In this document: positions 32,500-44,119 of the stretch, piece by piece
How the letters are laid out: each line of letters starts with the position of its first letter
Position numbering within the stretch: position 1 is the first letter of the stretch
Assembly (NCBI GenBank): GCA_023053685.1
Contig: JALIGW010000002.1
Coordinates: forward strand, 164,741,034 to 164,805,033
Source: Diadophis punctatus similis
Taxonomy: Eukaryota > Chordata > Lepidosauria > Squamata > Dipsadidae
Length of the DNA stretch: 64,000 nt
Reading direction: 5' to 3'
The notes under the pieces: model-generated
Told to the model about the DNA's origin: nothing
Seen by the model: only the letters and a program-made list of their open reading frames with translations
Database searches by the model: none
Program-made: the position numbers and the translations under genes

Positions 32500-34660
32500 C
32501 TAATATTTATTACTATATGATTGTTTATCTTAGATATTATTGATGGAGTTGTATGCAATCTGTAGAACTTTCTGTTCCAATTTTCCTTTTAGTTGTAAGT
32601 AATTACATTTTTCTTGCTGTAATTATATCCAACATGGAAAACATTTGAAGGAGAAGCTAGAGGTGAAATTTTTGGGTTTTCTTATTCTTTTTGCAAAATT
32701 CCATTCTTTTATCAAATTTCTCTGACGATGTTTTTATCCTGCTTTGTATCTCTATATCACAAATATCTATGTAGTCCATTGGCTAAGCTGGATCCTTCTA
32801 AAATTACTAACTGTAATGTTCTGGAATTTTATCCACTGAATGCAGTTTGCTTTATGTTAAAAATTTGGAAAAGCAAGAGCACCTCTTTCTTATAAGATTT
32901 GTTGTTGTTGTTATTATTATTGCTATTGTTGTTGTATTGTTGTTGACAAATTTGCAGCAGCATGCGACAACTTTGGTCTCCTTATCAACATAAAGAAGAC
33001 CGAGGTTATGCATCAGCCAGCTCCGAAAGCCAAATACCAAGAGCCCACCATCACAGTGAAGGGACAAAAACTGCAAGCAGTGGATCAATTTCCATACCTT
33101 GGCAGCACCCTCTCCCATGCAGTGACAATTGATATTGAGGTCAACTGCAGAATCGCCAAGGCAAGTTCTGCATTTGGCAGATTAGTGACCAATGTGTGGG
33201 ACTGCTGTGGAATAAGCCTTGCTACAAAGCTCAAAGTCTACCGAACAGTAGTGCTAACTACTCTCATGTATGCCAGTGAGACTTGGACTGTATACAGGAG
33301 GCACGCTAGGCAATTGAACCACTTCCACATGACCTGCCTCCATAGAATTCTGAGGATCCAGTGGCAAGATAAGGTGCCAGACACAGAAGTCCTCTCCAGA
33401 CCAGGCCTGCCATCAATTCCCACCCTGCTGATGAAAGCCCAGACATTCTGGGCAGGCCATGTTGCAAGGATGCCAGACCATCGCATCCCTAAACAGCTCC
33501 TCTATGGTGAGCTGTCTAAAGGAAAGAGATCGCACAGGGGACAAAGGAAGTGATACAAAGACTCGTTGAAAGCCTCCTTCAAGTCCCTCGATATCGACAC
33601 CACCTCCTGGGAAACCCTGGCACAAGATCGATCAACATGGCGCCTGCTGATCCACCAAGGCTGCCAAATATCTGAGGACAGAAGAACAGCCATAGCAGAA
33701 GAAAAGCGAGCACTCCGCAAAGCCAGAGCTCCAAATGCTGCGACAATGGTGCCCACACGTCTTCCCAACATGTGGCAGAACATTTCGTGCCCATATAGGC
33801 CTTACCAGCCATCTGCGGACACATCATAAACAGACCACAACCTGATAGATGTCAAGGTCCTCTTTGAACACGATGGACGAACATCATCATCATTGTTGTT
33901 GTTGTTGATGATGATGATTCTGGATCTTTTCCCACACCATATAAATTTACTAACAGTTCTTGCCTTTTGTGAAAAGTTCCCTCTGAAATTCTAATTAGCA
34001 CCATTTGAAATAGAGAAATTTCTGGTACATTCATTTGGAAGATTGCAGATCCTAACCAAGATAACTTTAAGTTCCTCTGCCTTTCAAGTTGTTTTTTAAT
34101 CTCTTGCCATAATTTAACATAGTTATTTTAGTATTTTTCTTGATTGTTACCTTTCAAGCACAAACCACGGTGAGTGTGTGAGGTATCAGATAGCCAGATT
34201 TTTCTGGCAAAAGATTGATCTCTCCTTGTGTTAAACATTTTGTAATGATCTTGTAATTATTTTTGCTTTTTTGAACATTGTTCTTATATTCAGAATATTC
34301 ACCAAAACTTTGACCTATTTTCAGTAACTGTTTTCTTGGCTTTTGTAGTTCCATAATCAGTTAATACTGCATCTTCTGCATAACATTTAAGGTAAAGTAA
34401 TTCCTCTTTGTGAATTTTGAGACCTGTTATGCATTCATCACCTTGGGATGAAGAATAAGAGTGGACATTCTTGCCTTGTTCTTTTATGATTTGGAAATCT
34501 GCTCTATTAACCATAATATTTGCTTTTTGCTGTTGATATATACTTTTAACCCCAGCTTGAAACTCTTCTTTGGGGTTTATTTTATTCAGAACTGCTAACC
34601 AGAGTGGCCATTACAAATGGTCAAAAGCTTTTTCTGAATCCAAGAAAAGTGGTGCACCTT
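32500..34660 (-). mobile_element. L1 LINE ORF2 remnant split by another LINE
   Basis: Minus strand. From 34650 down it reads L-D-S-E-K-A-F-D-H-L, then M-V-N-R-A-D-F, G-L-K-I-H-K-E-E and C-Y-A-E-D-A-V-L-T (the catalytic box, normally Y-A-D-D). Next comes I-N-V-Q-K-S-K-like text, then L-S-W-L-G with F-Q-M-N-V and L-I-R-I-S-E (34070-33940). After the intruding LINE it continues at 32900-32820 (R-K-R-like, then I-P-E-H-Y). The order and spacing match L1 ORF2 from the RT palm to the region after the thumb. Stops and frameshifts abound. The left boundary is approximate. Confidence 0.75.
32940..33915 (+). mobile_element. LINE RT C-terminus with zinc-finger-like end, inserted in L1
   Basis: The plus-strand frame opens upstream of the ATG at 33008 (C-D-N-F-G-L-L-I-N-I-K-K-T-E-V). 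It continues F-P-Y-L-G-S-T-L-S, I-A-K-A-S-S-A-F-G-R-L, L-K-V-Y-R-T-V-V-L-T-T-L, W-T-G-H-V-A-R-M-like and G-K-R-S-H-R-G. A TGA at 33551-33553 replaces the expected Arg codon, and the same frame then goes on to about 33770. After a frameshift the end reads P-T-C-G-R-T-F-R-A-H-I-G-L then S-H-L-R-T-H, a C2H2-like finger missing its first Cys in this frame. The 3' tail is (ATC)n/(GTT)n. The superfamily is uncertain (non-LTR, Jockey/RTE-like). 5'-truncated. Confidence 0.82.
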
Positions 34661-34687
34661 TCTTCTCTTTTACATGCATGCATGCAT

Positions 34688-34692
<5 letters not shown>

Positions 34693-34735
<43 letters not shown>

Positions 34736-34737
34736 AC

Positions 34738-34768
<31 letters not shown>

Positions 34769-34782
34769 TGTATGTATGTATG
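34693..34782 (+). repeat. (CA)n followed by (TATG)n microsatellite
   Basis: About 20 CA units and then about 11 TATG units. The His-Thr and Tyr-Val-Cys-Met ORFs are artefacts. Confidence 0.97.
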
Positions 34783-35574
34783 TGGTAAAGCTAATATTGA
34801 ATGGGATGATATCAAATGATGTGGTGACATTCCATTCCTCGTTTTGTGGAATCATCAATTTGGGAAAAGAAAATACCTTTTCTCAGTTTGGAAATAGTTC
34901 TATCAGCATAGTTATGTAACTGATACCTCAGAGTTAGTCATCCTACATTACTTCATCTGTTTTGCAATGCAACACTTAACAATCCCGGTATAGTTCGAAC
35001 ACATGCAATAATGTTCATCAGCTTCATCTGCTATTTGTTGTACTTGATAAGCCCAGCCCAGGAAAAACCAAAGGGGATGGCATTTTCAAGAAATGCTGAT
35101 GAATACAAGAGTGGAGTGCTATAGGGTTTGGTTTTTTTGCATGAGTATCTATGTGTACAGGCACATGAGGGTGTTCCCAAGACTGAAATGCCAGAAGTTG
35201 TTTATAAAGGATGACAAATGCAGCCAGTCCTGTGCCAAGGGCTGCAAACAAGAAAAAACGTGTGTCTGAACTCAGTTGCAAAAGGATGTGTGATGAGAAT
35301 ATTCCAGAGTCTCCACCTGCCCAGAATATTAGTCTATTTCCCCAGTTTCTTCAATATGCACATGCTTTAAAGTAAATTGCATTCAGATACCCTTTGAAAT
35401 ATAAGCCAACATATTCAAAAACTTACCATTCTGGTGAAGATAAAGTATTAAATAATTTCAGAAAGTTTGCCTTTGACAATTAGATGCCAGGGCTAACAGG
35501 AATCCATAGTCACATGAAAAGTTATGATTTATCACACCTATGTGTACTTTTTATCAGCTAGATAGCACTACTTA
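34783..35574. other. No recognised feature
   Basis: Unique-looking sequence. An 85-codon minus ORF at 35024-35281 contains a hydrophobic stretch but no recognisable family signature. Confidence 0.45.
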
Positions 35575-35850
35575 GCTGCTCTCAAAAAGGTTAGGACTTG
35601 AGTAGGAGACTACCAGGAGATAACATGTCTGGAAACTAGACTGAGGAATTTCAAAAACATCCCCGGAGAAGGCAATGACTAACTACTTCTGCCCTGTTGC
35701 CAGAACACAATGAACGCATCCTGGAACTCACTAGGATTTAACACAATGTGAAGGAGACTTTATTTATGTGTATCTATTGTGTAAGTTAGCAAAGTAGATC
35801 CTGGCACCATGGACTTAATGACCTTTGATGTACCTCCTAGTTTTGTTATT
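35575..35850 (+). mobile_element. Possible 5S rRNA-derived SINE, degenerate
   Basis: GGTTAGGACTTGAGTAGGAG then ACTACCAGGAGATAAC resembles the 3' half of 5S rRNA (internal promoter region onward). It is followed by CCCCGGAGAAGGCAATGACT and CTTCTGCCCTGTTGCCAG, a SINE body phrase. Strongly diverged. Confidence 0.4.
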
Positions 35851-36627
35851 CTATAAATGTATCTTAAAAGCCAGACTCTCCTTTGATTACATTTAAGTTT
35901 CAAAGGTTGCTACCATGACTGTTTAGATGCCTTTTTATCTGCGCTGTTTAAGATCCAAATAGCCAACACCAAAGGCAAACCAAAATATTAAGCCCTCTTC
36001 ATTCCATTCTTAAATGCACTAGACGCTAACAGCTTGATGAAAAACTCATGGAAATGTTTTGACACATAAGATAAAATATTGCTCTGCCACTATAGATGTT
36101 AAAAGAAGAGGGGGAAAGTCCTAAAATTCTATATGATTTTCTCTTCTGAATCTTTAGATACTTTTTTGTTCTTTCTCAGTGCCACATGGAACAGGAACTA
36201 AATTTCTTTAAGTTATTTTTTTTCTGAAGATCTGAACAAGCATGCTGAAATATAAAATTATTAAAATGAGCAGTTTCTGAGTCACCGTATTAAAGCATAA
36301 CATTTCCCATGATTCATCTTTTAAGGTTCATGTTCAGAAGAGTTTTGTTGGATTATGTTACTTTGTAGATAAAGCACACAGAGAAAGGTGTGGCTCACAA
36401 GGAGGTTCCTTAGGGCAAGATCCACACGGTTCACAAAGAATATGATTCTGCAGGACTTTGAAAAGCATATATTACATTCAGAGGAAGCAGAGATATTAAG
36501 TTCATCAGTATATTTTAAATGAACAATATCTCTGCTTCCTCTAGTCAAAATAGTTTGAGAAACTAAATTTATTATTAGCTTTCTCTATAGGAAAGAAATG
36601 TTGCCTGACCTCAAATATTCTCAGGTC
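35851..36627. other. Mostly unrecognised; hairpin at 36480-36542
   Basis: AT-rich. A 23-bp paired hairpin with a 2-nt bulge: AGAGGAAGCAGAGATATT on the left, its complement on the right, and a loop of about 15 bases. It lies within a minus ORF of no known type. Confidence 0.6.
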
Positions 36628-36635
36628 AATATATA

Positions 36636-39272
36636 CAGTGGTGGGATTCACCCGGTTTGCACCGGTTTGCCCAAACTGGTAGCTAACCATGCCTGGTGAA
36701 GCCCATTGCCCCTCCCAGCCACCTTCCTCAGATGAGGATGATATGTCTGACAATGGCTTTGATTGGGCTCCAGTGCTGGTCAAGGCCGAGGGGGTGATGC
36801 CCCATTGGCCCCAGATAGCGGGGCTCACTTGGGAATTGGAGGCGGCTGCGGCAGTTTTGGAACTCCCAAGCAGCTCAAGCAGGACTTTGTGCATCCTCAG
36901 GAGCATCTCCAACCAAGACAGCACCTCTGGGCACCAACACCACCTCAGGTACTACGCTCCATTGCTTCATTGCCACCCCCCCCCAACCACTTCGCTCCCA
37001 GCATCCTAGCTGGGAGGCCACTTCTCGCATGGCCGGGAAGCCGCATGGCCACACTGGCCGAGAAGCCGCATGGCCGCACTGGCCGGGGGGATGCTTGCCC
37101 GCCTGGCCACACTGGCCGAGAAGCCGCATGGCCGCGTTGGCCGGGAGGACACTTGCCTGCCTGATCAGGAAGCTGCAGGGCTGCGCTGGCTGGGAGAACA
37201 CTCTCCCCCCTGGCTGAGAAGCCACATGGCTGTGCTGGCTGGGAGGACGCTCACCCGCCTAGCTGAGAAGCCACAGGGCCACGCTGGCTGGGAGGACACT
37301 TGCCCCCCTGGTCAGGAGGCTGCTCACCTGCCCAGTGTCAGAAGAGAGGATTCCCTGTGGGACAGAAGTTTTGTCTAGAAGGAAAAGCATATAGAAACCA
37401 GTTTGATCATAAGGTATCCAGATGTTATGTCCCATATTTCCCACAACTAGAAATTTTTTAAATTGCATACTTGTAGCATAAGTACATAAGTAGACTTCTT
37501 TTATTATTTAGCAGAAACAAATTTTATTAACAAAGGAATATGTAGGGGTGGGAAATTTGGAGGAGCTGAAATTGCTGTTCACTTCTTACATTATCCCTAG
37601 CAGTACCTTAGCATTTAGAATGAAAATAAAAATATTGGACCCTGTTTCCACATAATTACTTTGTACTGTATTTTCCAATTATTTAAATAAGCTCATGTGA
37701 TAACTTTTCCTATAAACTGTTCATGTTGGCTATTTTGATAGGCTCTCTGAATTTGCAGAAAGGGCCCTCTGAGAAGGGTGGATTTGCAGTATTAAGAAAG
37801 AAGACAGAGAATGGTGATTTAATGACTGGTCTATATGCTCTACTAGTTATTTGAGGCCTGGGGTCCACATTTGTACCACCCAGAGGGCCAATGTATGCCT
37901 GTACATACCTCGCTAGTTGCTTGGCAACTTATCTACTCCACCTGTATTTATATATTCTTCAAAATTTGTTTAAACTTTTAAAAAAATGGGAAGCTGACTT
38001 GCCACAAAACAAAACACCATCCTCCAGAAAAAACCATTTCTTTCTTTATTTATATTCCATTATTATTTTTATAAGTAATTCAAAGCAGCAAACATTCCAA
38101 AAATCCCTCCTCCCCTTTTCCCCACCACAGTCCTGGGCTGAGAGAAGGAATGACTGGCACAAAATCAGCCAGTCAGTTTTTAACTCACTGAGCCATTTCT
38201 GAACTTTCCTGCAATGTGAAAAAGAGAGCTATCTGCAGCCAGTGTTTTGTTTAGAAGTGCGTCCACCTGTCTTGAAAAAGCAGAAAAATTAGAAGTGTAG
38301 GACTGTGCATTGCTATGGTGGACAGGGATGCATTTGTCTACAATTCTTTAAACAAAATATGGCCTTTTCTGGGGAAGAAAGGCAGCTGCATAATCCCAAG
38401 AAGCTGCATAATCCCAGGGAAAAAATGCAGCTGCCTTAAAGAATTGCAAACAGATGCAGCATTCCTTTCTCTCTGCTCTCCAAAATATATATATTTTTTG
38501 CATTTGAATCCAAAATACAGTGGTACAGTACAAGAGGGCAAGTAAGAATACACAATTAAGAAATGTTATTTGAAATAGGTGCTTTGTAAATTTATCTGTG
38601 GCAAGTCTTCCCAGCCACTGTTTTGCAAAAGCATTCACAACAATAAATATGCATCAGAATCCAAATACAGGGTTCCAACTTTAGGTGACATTTATGGCTG
38701 CTTATTTTGTTTCTACTACTAGTAAAGAAATGAGTGAGAAATCATCATTTTTATAATTATTCCAGAAGTGGTGTGTGTAAAAGGCAGCACTGATCACTGA
38801 TCAAGAACAGAAGCACAAGAACAGGCACTAAGCACCAGATCCATAGAAGCAGAGATTTACCACACTAGATATAACCCAAGGGGTAGATCAGTGTCACTCA
38901 GCCTAAAGATGTATGGACTTTAACTCCCAGAATTCTCCAGCCAGCCATCAAGAGTTTCCACAGAAGATTGTGGAGAATAAGTAGAGCTAAGAATCTGTGG
39001 GAGTTCTGGATCCAGAAGGACAGGCAGGCATTAGATAATCAACCAGACACTGTAGTAGTAGACGAATTAATAGACAAAGACCAGAAGAGCTTGGGAGGCC
39101 AGGCAAACAGGGCGAGGCGAGGCGCCCCTCAACGTGAGTGATGTTGAGTTGGCCATGCCCACCCAATCACATGCCCACCCAGCCACGCCCATCCAGTCAC
39201 ATGACCACTAAGCCATGCCCACCAAGCCACACCCACAGAACCGGTTATTAAAAATTTTGAATCTCACCACTG
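36636..39272. mobile_element. Possible 2.6-kb hAT-like element with cargo
   Basis: The left end CAGTGGTGGGATTCA and right end TGAATCTCACCACTG are inverted copies (14 of 15). The 8-bp flanks AATATATA and ATTATATA differ at one base. Both ends carry AACCGGTT-type subterminal motifs. Inside are a 107-codon ORF (36689-37009) with an acidic S-S-D-E-D-D-M-S-D segment, a GC-rich minisatellite, unrecognised DNA, part of a fold-back element at ~38889-38945, and CCACGCCCA/ACCAAGCC repeats before the right end. No transposase was found. Alternatively these are two unrelated end fragments. Confidence 0.55.
37018..37325 (+). repeat. GC-rich minisatellite, ~48-bp unit
   Basis: About six imperfect copies of a GAGAAGCCGCATGGCCG...CTGGCTGGGAGGACRC unit with a 47-49 base period. 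All frames are open because the period is a near-multiple of three, so the ORFs here are artefacts. Confidence 0.85.
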
Positions 39273-39489
39273 ATTATATATTACTATAACTGAATGTGTT
39301 CATAAAATATTCCAGAAGGAATTCACTTGAATAGAAGTTTGACAGATCAGCTGACTGTCAAGAAAATATTTCTGACTGGCTATTGGCTCAAATGACTATA
39401 CTAATTTCCAAGGTGGCATGTCATTTGAGAGAAGAAAAATATATCCATTGGAAAATTGTAGGTAATAAGGCCTAGGTGATGGCTTGCAG

Positions 39490-39850
39490 CAGGGGTAGTT
39501 CTAACTTACCTCGCTGCCGGTTCACTTCCTCCTGTGCCATGTGGCCGCACCTCATGGGTGCATGTGCTCTTTACGCACACGCGCATGCGCAGTGACAAAA
39601 AAAATCCAAAAAAAATCCAAAAAAATCCAAAAAAAGGAAAGAAAGCCGAAAACAAGTTGGTGACACATGCGCAGTGCTCGGCTTCTGCGCATGCTCAGAA
39701 GAATAAATAAATTTTAAAAATTCAAAAAAAAGATGGCGGCACCCACGGACTGGCACAGACCGAACCTGTTCCGTGATGTCATCGTGACATCACCAGCAGG
39801 TCGCTACCGGTTCGGGCGAACCGGTCCGAACCAGGAGGAACCCACCTCTG
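39490..39850. mobile_element. hAT-like miniature element
   Basis: Starts CAGGGGTAGTTCTAACTTAC and ends GAACCCACCTCTG. Flanks GCTTGCAG and GCTTACAG (one mismatch) act as an 8-bp target duplication. It contains CGCGCATGCGCA at 39580-39591 and a second similar palindrome near 39686. No ORF of interest. Confidence 0.85.
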
Positions 39851-39858
39851 GCTTACAG

Positions 39859-40267
39859 GCCTCACTGAACCAAAGTTTTAAACTAACATAATTGCAAAAT
39901 GTACCAGATATATTTCTAATGTGCTGACTTGTGTGCTGCATTTTCTGCGAAGTGTGTAGTTGTATGGATATTTTTGAGCAGGAAGAATGAGACGGTGGGA
40001 AATGAGGAACTGAAAGTAACTAAAAGTAACAAGTCTCTGAGAGCTTTAAATATACACGGATATTTACAGAAAGTGACGGTCAGTAAGACAGTAAGAAAGA
40101 ACAAGGAAGTGAAACTATGGAATGCATATGTCAGTAAAAAAAGAAGGTATAAGAAATGTGGCTTGAGATGAGAATGATGTCCTTTGCCTAATAGCAATTT
40201 TTGAAGGAACTGCTATATCTCTGGACCCCATTGCAATGGCTTGTTAATGTAAGTGCACTATTGCTAT
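39859..40267. other. No recognised feature
   Basis: Overlapping ORFs of 80 and 93 codons on opposite strands (39916-40197), neither with a known motif. Confidence 0.45.
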
Positions 40268-40269
40268 TA

Positions 40270-40788
40270 TCGTATTTTTCGGCATATAAGAAGCACTGAA
40301 GTTTAAGATGCATCTTAGTTTTGGGGGAGGAAAACAAGGAAAAAAGGTCTCTGCCTCCAAGCAATTTGCCAAACAGCAAACAGCACAGATAATATACACT
40401 ATTTGCTGTGTATTTCTGTGCATGTGTGTTTGACCCATAGAAATAGCAAAGAATTGGAGAAATGTACATTATGCCAAAAAGTTTTCTTAAATGTAGTCAC
40501 ACTAACTGTTCCCAATTATTTAAATAGATCTACTCCAAGGTAACTAAACTCTAATACTAAACAGGACACTGTTACATTTCAGACTATACTTGTACAGAGC
40601 TGTTAAAATAAATTAAAATTTCTGGAAGTATACATTATTCTCTATTATTTAAAAGAAGATACAATAGCACTGGGCTATTCTTCAGAGCAAGCATTTATTT
40701 TAAAAAGCTTCGGTGTATAAGATGCACCCAAGTTTTCACCCTCTTTTGGGGGGTAAAAAGGTGCGTCTTATACTCCGAAAAAATATGG
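40270..40788. mobile_element. TA-flanked miniature transposon (TATAAGACGC family), copy 3
   Basis: The left end is diverged (CGTATTTTTCGGCATATAAG) and the right end conserved (AGGTGCGTCTTATACTCCG), with TA on both sides. The interior is AT-rich, unlike copies 1 and 2, which suggests internal replacement or another subfamily. Confidence 0.75.
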
Positions 40789-40790
40789 TA

Positions 40791-42427
40791 TATCTATTAT
40801 ATCTTTTGCTTCTTTCGTTTGTTCCAAATTATTAGAAACAATAAACCTCTGATCTTAAAGTAAGATTTATTGCTTGTGGTTTCATCTTTGGGGTTTTTTT
40901 ATTAGAATTTTCCTATGACACACTGAATTATGAGTTGAGGAGAGGGACCTTTTTTTAAAGTTGGAAACCGGCAGTTGGATTAGATATCGCTTTCACCAAA
41001 TCCAGTAGAGATCCCATTCAATTAACATAAAATCATCTCTCCTTTCTTCATTTTAATGACTTATTAAACAAAAATTAAAGATTCAACATCTGATGACATC
41101 TGACCAAGATGCCATAGGACAGAATGATGAAAGCTACAAAGCTTTATTCCCAGTTTCTCTTCATTTCTAGTCATTTCTTCCAATAATCAGTCTGCCTTGT
41201 ATGATATCTAAGGTTCAAATTTCTCCATCTGAAATGAGATTTCATGGGCCCCCATCTCTCTCATTACCCTTTAGGAGTTACTGCTTCCTGTTATTATGCC
41301 TCTGTATTATTGCTCCAAAGATCTTTCCCTTCCTTTCTCTTTCCCCTTCCCCTTCTGGCAATTTGAATTCATTTCACATTTCTTTTAAGTTGTGCTTTTC
41401 TTCTGAATATGCTCTACCAATTATCCTTTGAAAGAATATCTAGTTAAGTAGCATAATTTTGAAAGTTGTTCCATTATAAAATTAATACCACTTAGAACAA
41501 ACTTCTTCTGAATCTATAGAACAAGTACTTCCCCTTTTCTTAATCTACTTCTCTTAAAATATTTATATAAGCATTTTTTTCCAAAAACAGCTAGTATTTA
41601 GATCTGGTTCTATTCCTACAGAGAAAAATAAAAAATGGACTGCTTTTTTATGCATTATATAAATACTTAATAAAATAAAATCAACCAGCACTGCAGAGAC
41701 AGCAGTTTGGCTCACATATATCAACACAACTTTAAAAAGAGGATTGGCTATGCACACTGTAATTCTTATTTGCCAACTAATCCACTGATTACAATCTGTT
41801 CTAAACAAGACATTGGTCAACTCGAGGGCTCCCCTTGAATGAAAGCTTGAAACACATCCTAATTCTGTCTAGTCAACACAGAAGTATAATTTTGATGCCA
41901 GGTTCCAATTAAAGATGAGGTGGGATGAGATGTCTTCTGCAACCTTGTCTTGTACTATCATGTAATTCTGACACACCCTTCAACATTTTATATTGGAGAC
42001 CTATTACAGAAGTTTCTAGAATAAGCCATTGGCTGACAAGGAGATCTCGGTGAGTAAAGGAGATAAGTTATTTTGTCTACTATTACGTATGTATGGAGTG
42101 GTAGAGTTAAATGAAAGTCTACTTAATGAAGAAGGTTGCATAGAAATACCAAATGTTCCTTTATGATTTTCTAGCCTACAAGTCTACATAGACATTACCC
42201 AATCCTGAAACAATGCAAAGCAACAGATTCAGATATGCACATGTCAGGAAGACAAATGGTTGAAGTCCCACACACTCCTTCACTTTGCCCATGTCAGACA
42301 CCCTTACCACTTCAGCCCAAATTTCTTTAAAAATTTGGTTTGCATTTTCATCCTCTGCATCTTATCAAACTGGAAAAAAACCCAATGATATTAGTGCTGG
42401 CAGCCCAACTGCCTTTCTCTTCTGATT
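40791..42427. other. No recognised feature
   Basis: About 1.6 kb of AT-rich DNA. ORFs at 41201-41431 and 41563-41820 are short and without motifs. Confidence 0.5.
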
Positions 42428-42895
42428 GTCCAGCTTGCTTACCTATGTGCCTGCTCAATTGCCTAGGTTCAAGGATCCCAGAACATCTTGCTCCGACCAA
42501 CCCACTGTGACCAACTCACAGCAGGTATCTCGCTGCAGTCAACTTGCCCATGGCCAACTCACTGTGGGACCAGTCGCCATGGACAATTCCATGCGAGATA
42601 ACTCAACATGATAAATGTTATCCACCATTTCTTTGACATTATTTCCAATTTTGTCAATGGAAATAATGTTGAAAAGACAATGGCTGATAACATTTATCAT
42701 GCTGAGTTATCCACATGGAACCCGAAAAGAGTTGTCCCATGGCGAATTGGCCACAGGCGAGATCTTCAACAGTGCGTTGGCCACAGCAAGATGGTTATAA
42801 TGAGATGGCTGTAGCAGGTTAGCCATGGTGAGATGGCCATGGGGAGTTGGCCGTGGGGAAATGGCCATGGCAAGTCATCCCATTCTAGCAGAAGA
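42428..42895. repeat. Large fold-back (inverted-repeat) element
   Basis: Inner arms at about 42597-42646 and 42659-42712 are near-complements (GATAACTCAACATGATAAAT against ATTTATCATGCTGAGTTATC) around a short loop. Outer arms consist of short GGCCATGG/AACTC-type repeats in inverted orientation (GCCCATGGCCAACTCACTG left, GATGGCCATGGGGAGTTGG right). No transposase and no clear target duplication found. Confidence 0.75.
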
Positions 42896-43802
42896 AGAGA
42901 TACACAGAGAAAAAAGTGGGCAAATACGTGGGCTCAGCAATCAGCATCATGACTGCATCTGGAGATGACAGGTGTTTTTTCTCTTATATTTTACCAAGAC
43001 ACTGATTCACATGAGCTGATTTAAACCGATGTTCACTCAGCCAAAGAACAAGGAAATTTGCGGTTCCACTCTTCCTGGAAATAAAAGCCAGTCTGTTTCC
43101 AGTTCTGCATGATACAGAGGATGGACAATTAAAATGGCATGCCACGAATCATTTTATATTCCTTGGCCATATTAAAATAGCATTTTCTGATTTCTTACTT
43201 CCAAACTTTGCAAAAAAAAAAATCTTACTATGTCCTGAAAGCCCATCATAACCAATAATTTCTTGCATTGCCTGAACCTTTTAAATAAAACCTCTTATAA
43301 CTTTTATTAAAATCTACAGCCAGCACTGTATACTATAAGGAAGGTAATTTGCATATATGAAAAGGAGCATATTTCTAAAGCATATTTGCTTTAGAAGCTA
43401 ATGGCATAAAAATTCAAAAACAATTATATCCTGTGTTTTACTACAAAATTTTATATATATTTTTTTATTAAATTCTAATTAGGACAATGGGACAATGTGT
43501 AAAATGCATATAAGTACCTGTGCTTAAACAGAAAGCCAGTAAATAGAACTGTCCAACACATTTTAATAGTTTTATTTTAGTTTTTAATAGGCACTGTGAG
43601 AACATCCACATTCCTTGTTTCTCATTATTGTTTACAGAACAAAATGCCATCCCTATACATTCTGAGCCCCCCTCAAATCCTGTCATGCTGTGTCATTTTG
43701 TGGCTGGGGGGGGTTTATAGGGGATGTAGGTGGGTGTGTGCTACTCCAGGGGGGATGAGAAAAGAGTACCACAAATGTATACTTCAAGCTGTATCACCAA
43801 AG
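42896..43802. other. No recognised feature
   Basis: AT-rich with chance ORFs at 43468-43805. Confidence 0.45.
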
Positions 43803-44119
43803 TAGGGGTCCCCAGGCCATGGACCGGTACCAGTCTGTGGCCTGTTAGGAACCAGGCTGCACAGCTGGAGGTGAGTATTGGGCGAGCAAGCAAAGTTTCA
43901 TCTGTATTTGTAGCTGCTGTCCAGCACTAGCATCACTGCCTCAGCTCCACCTCAGATCATCAGGCATTAGATTCTCATAGGTGTCAGAACCCTACTGTAA
44001 ACTGTGCATGTGAGGGATCTATGTTGCGTGCTCCTCCTCCCCTCCTCTCCCTCCCAAGTTGTGGAAAATTTGTCTTCCACAAAACCGGTCCCTGGTGCCA
44101 AAAAGGTTGGGGACTGCTA
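43803..44119. mobile_element. hAT-like non-autonomous element (GGACCGGTACC family)
   Basis: The left part AGGGGTCCCCAGGCCATGG then ACCGGTACCAGTCTGTGGCC and the right part CCGGTCCCTGGTGCC then AAAAAGGTTGGGGACTGCT have the structure of hAT elements with CAGGGGTCC-type ends (the first C has become T). The same arrangement is familiar to me from mammalian genomes. The target duplication is not convincing (CACCAAAG against ACCTAAGG). Confidence 0.7.

Noticed and set aside
35575..35620. 5S rRNA gene
   Set aside because: Only the 3' half is recognisable, it is diverged, and a SINE-type body continues after it.
37018..37325. CRISPR-like appearance of regularly spaced repeats
   Set aside because: Units are contiguous ~48-bp minisatellite copies with no constant repeat plus unique spacer pattern, and the context is vertebrate transposons.
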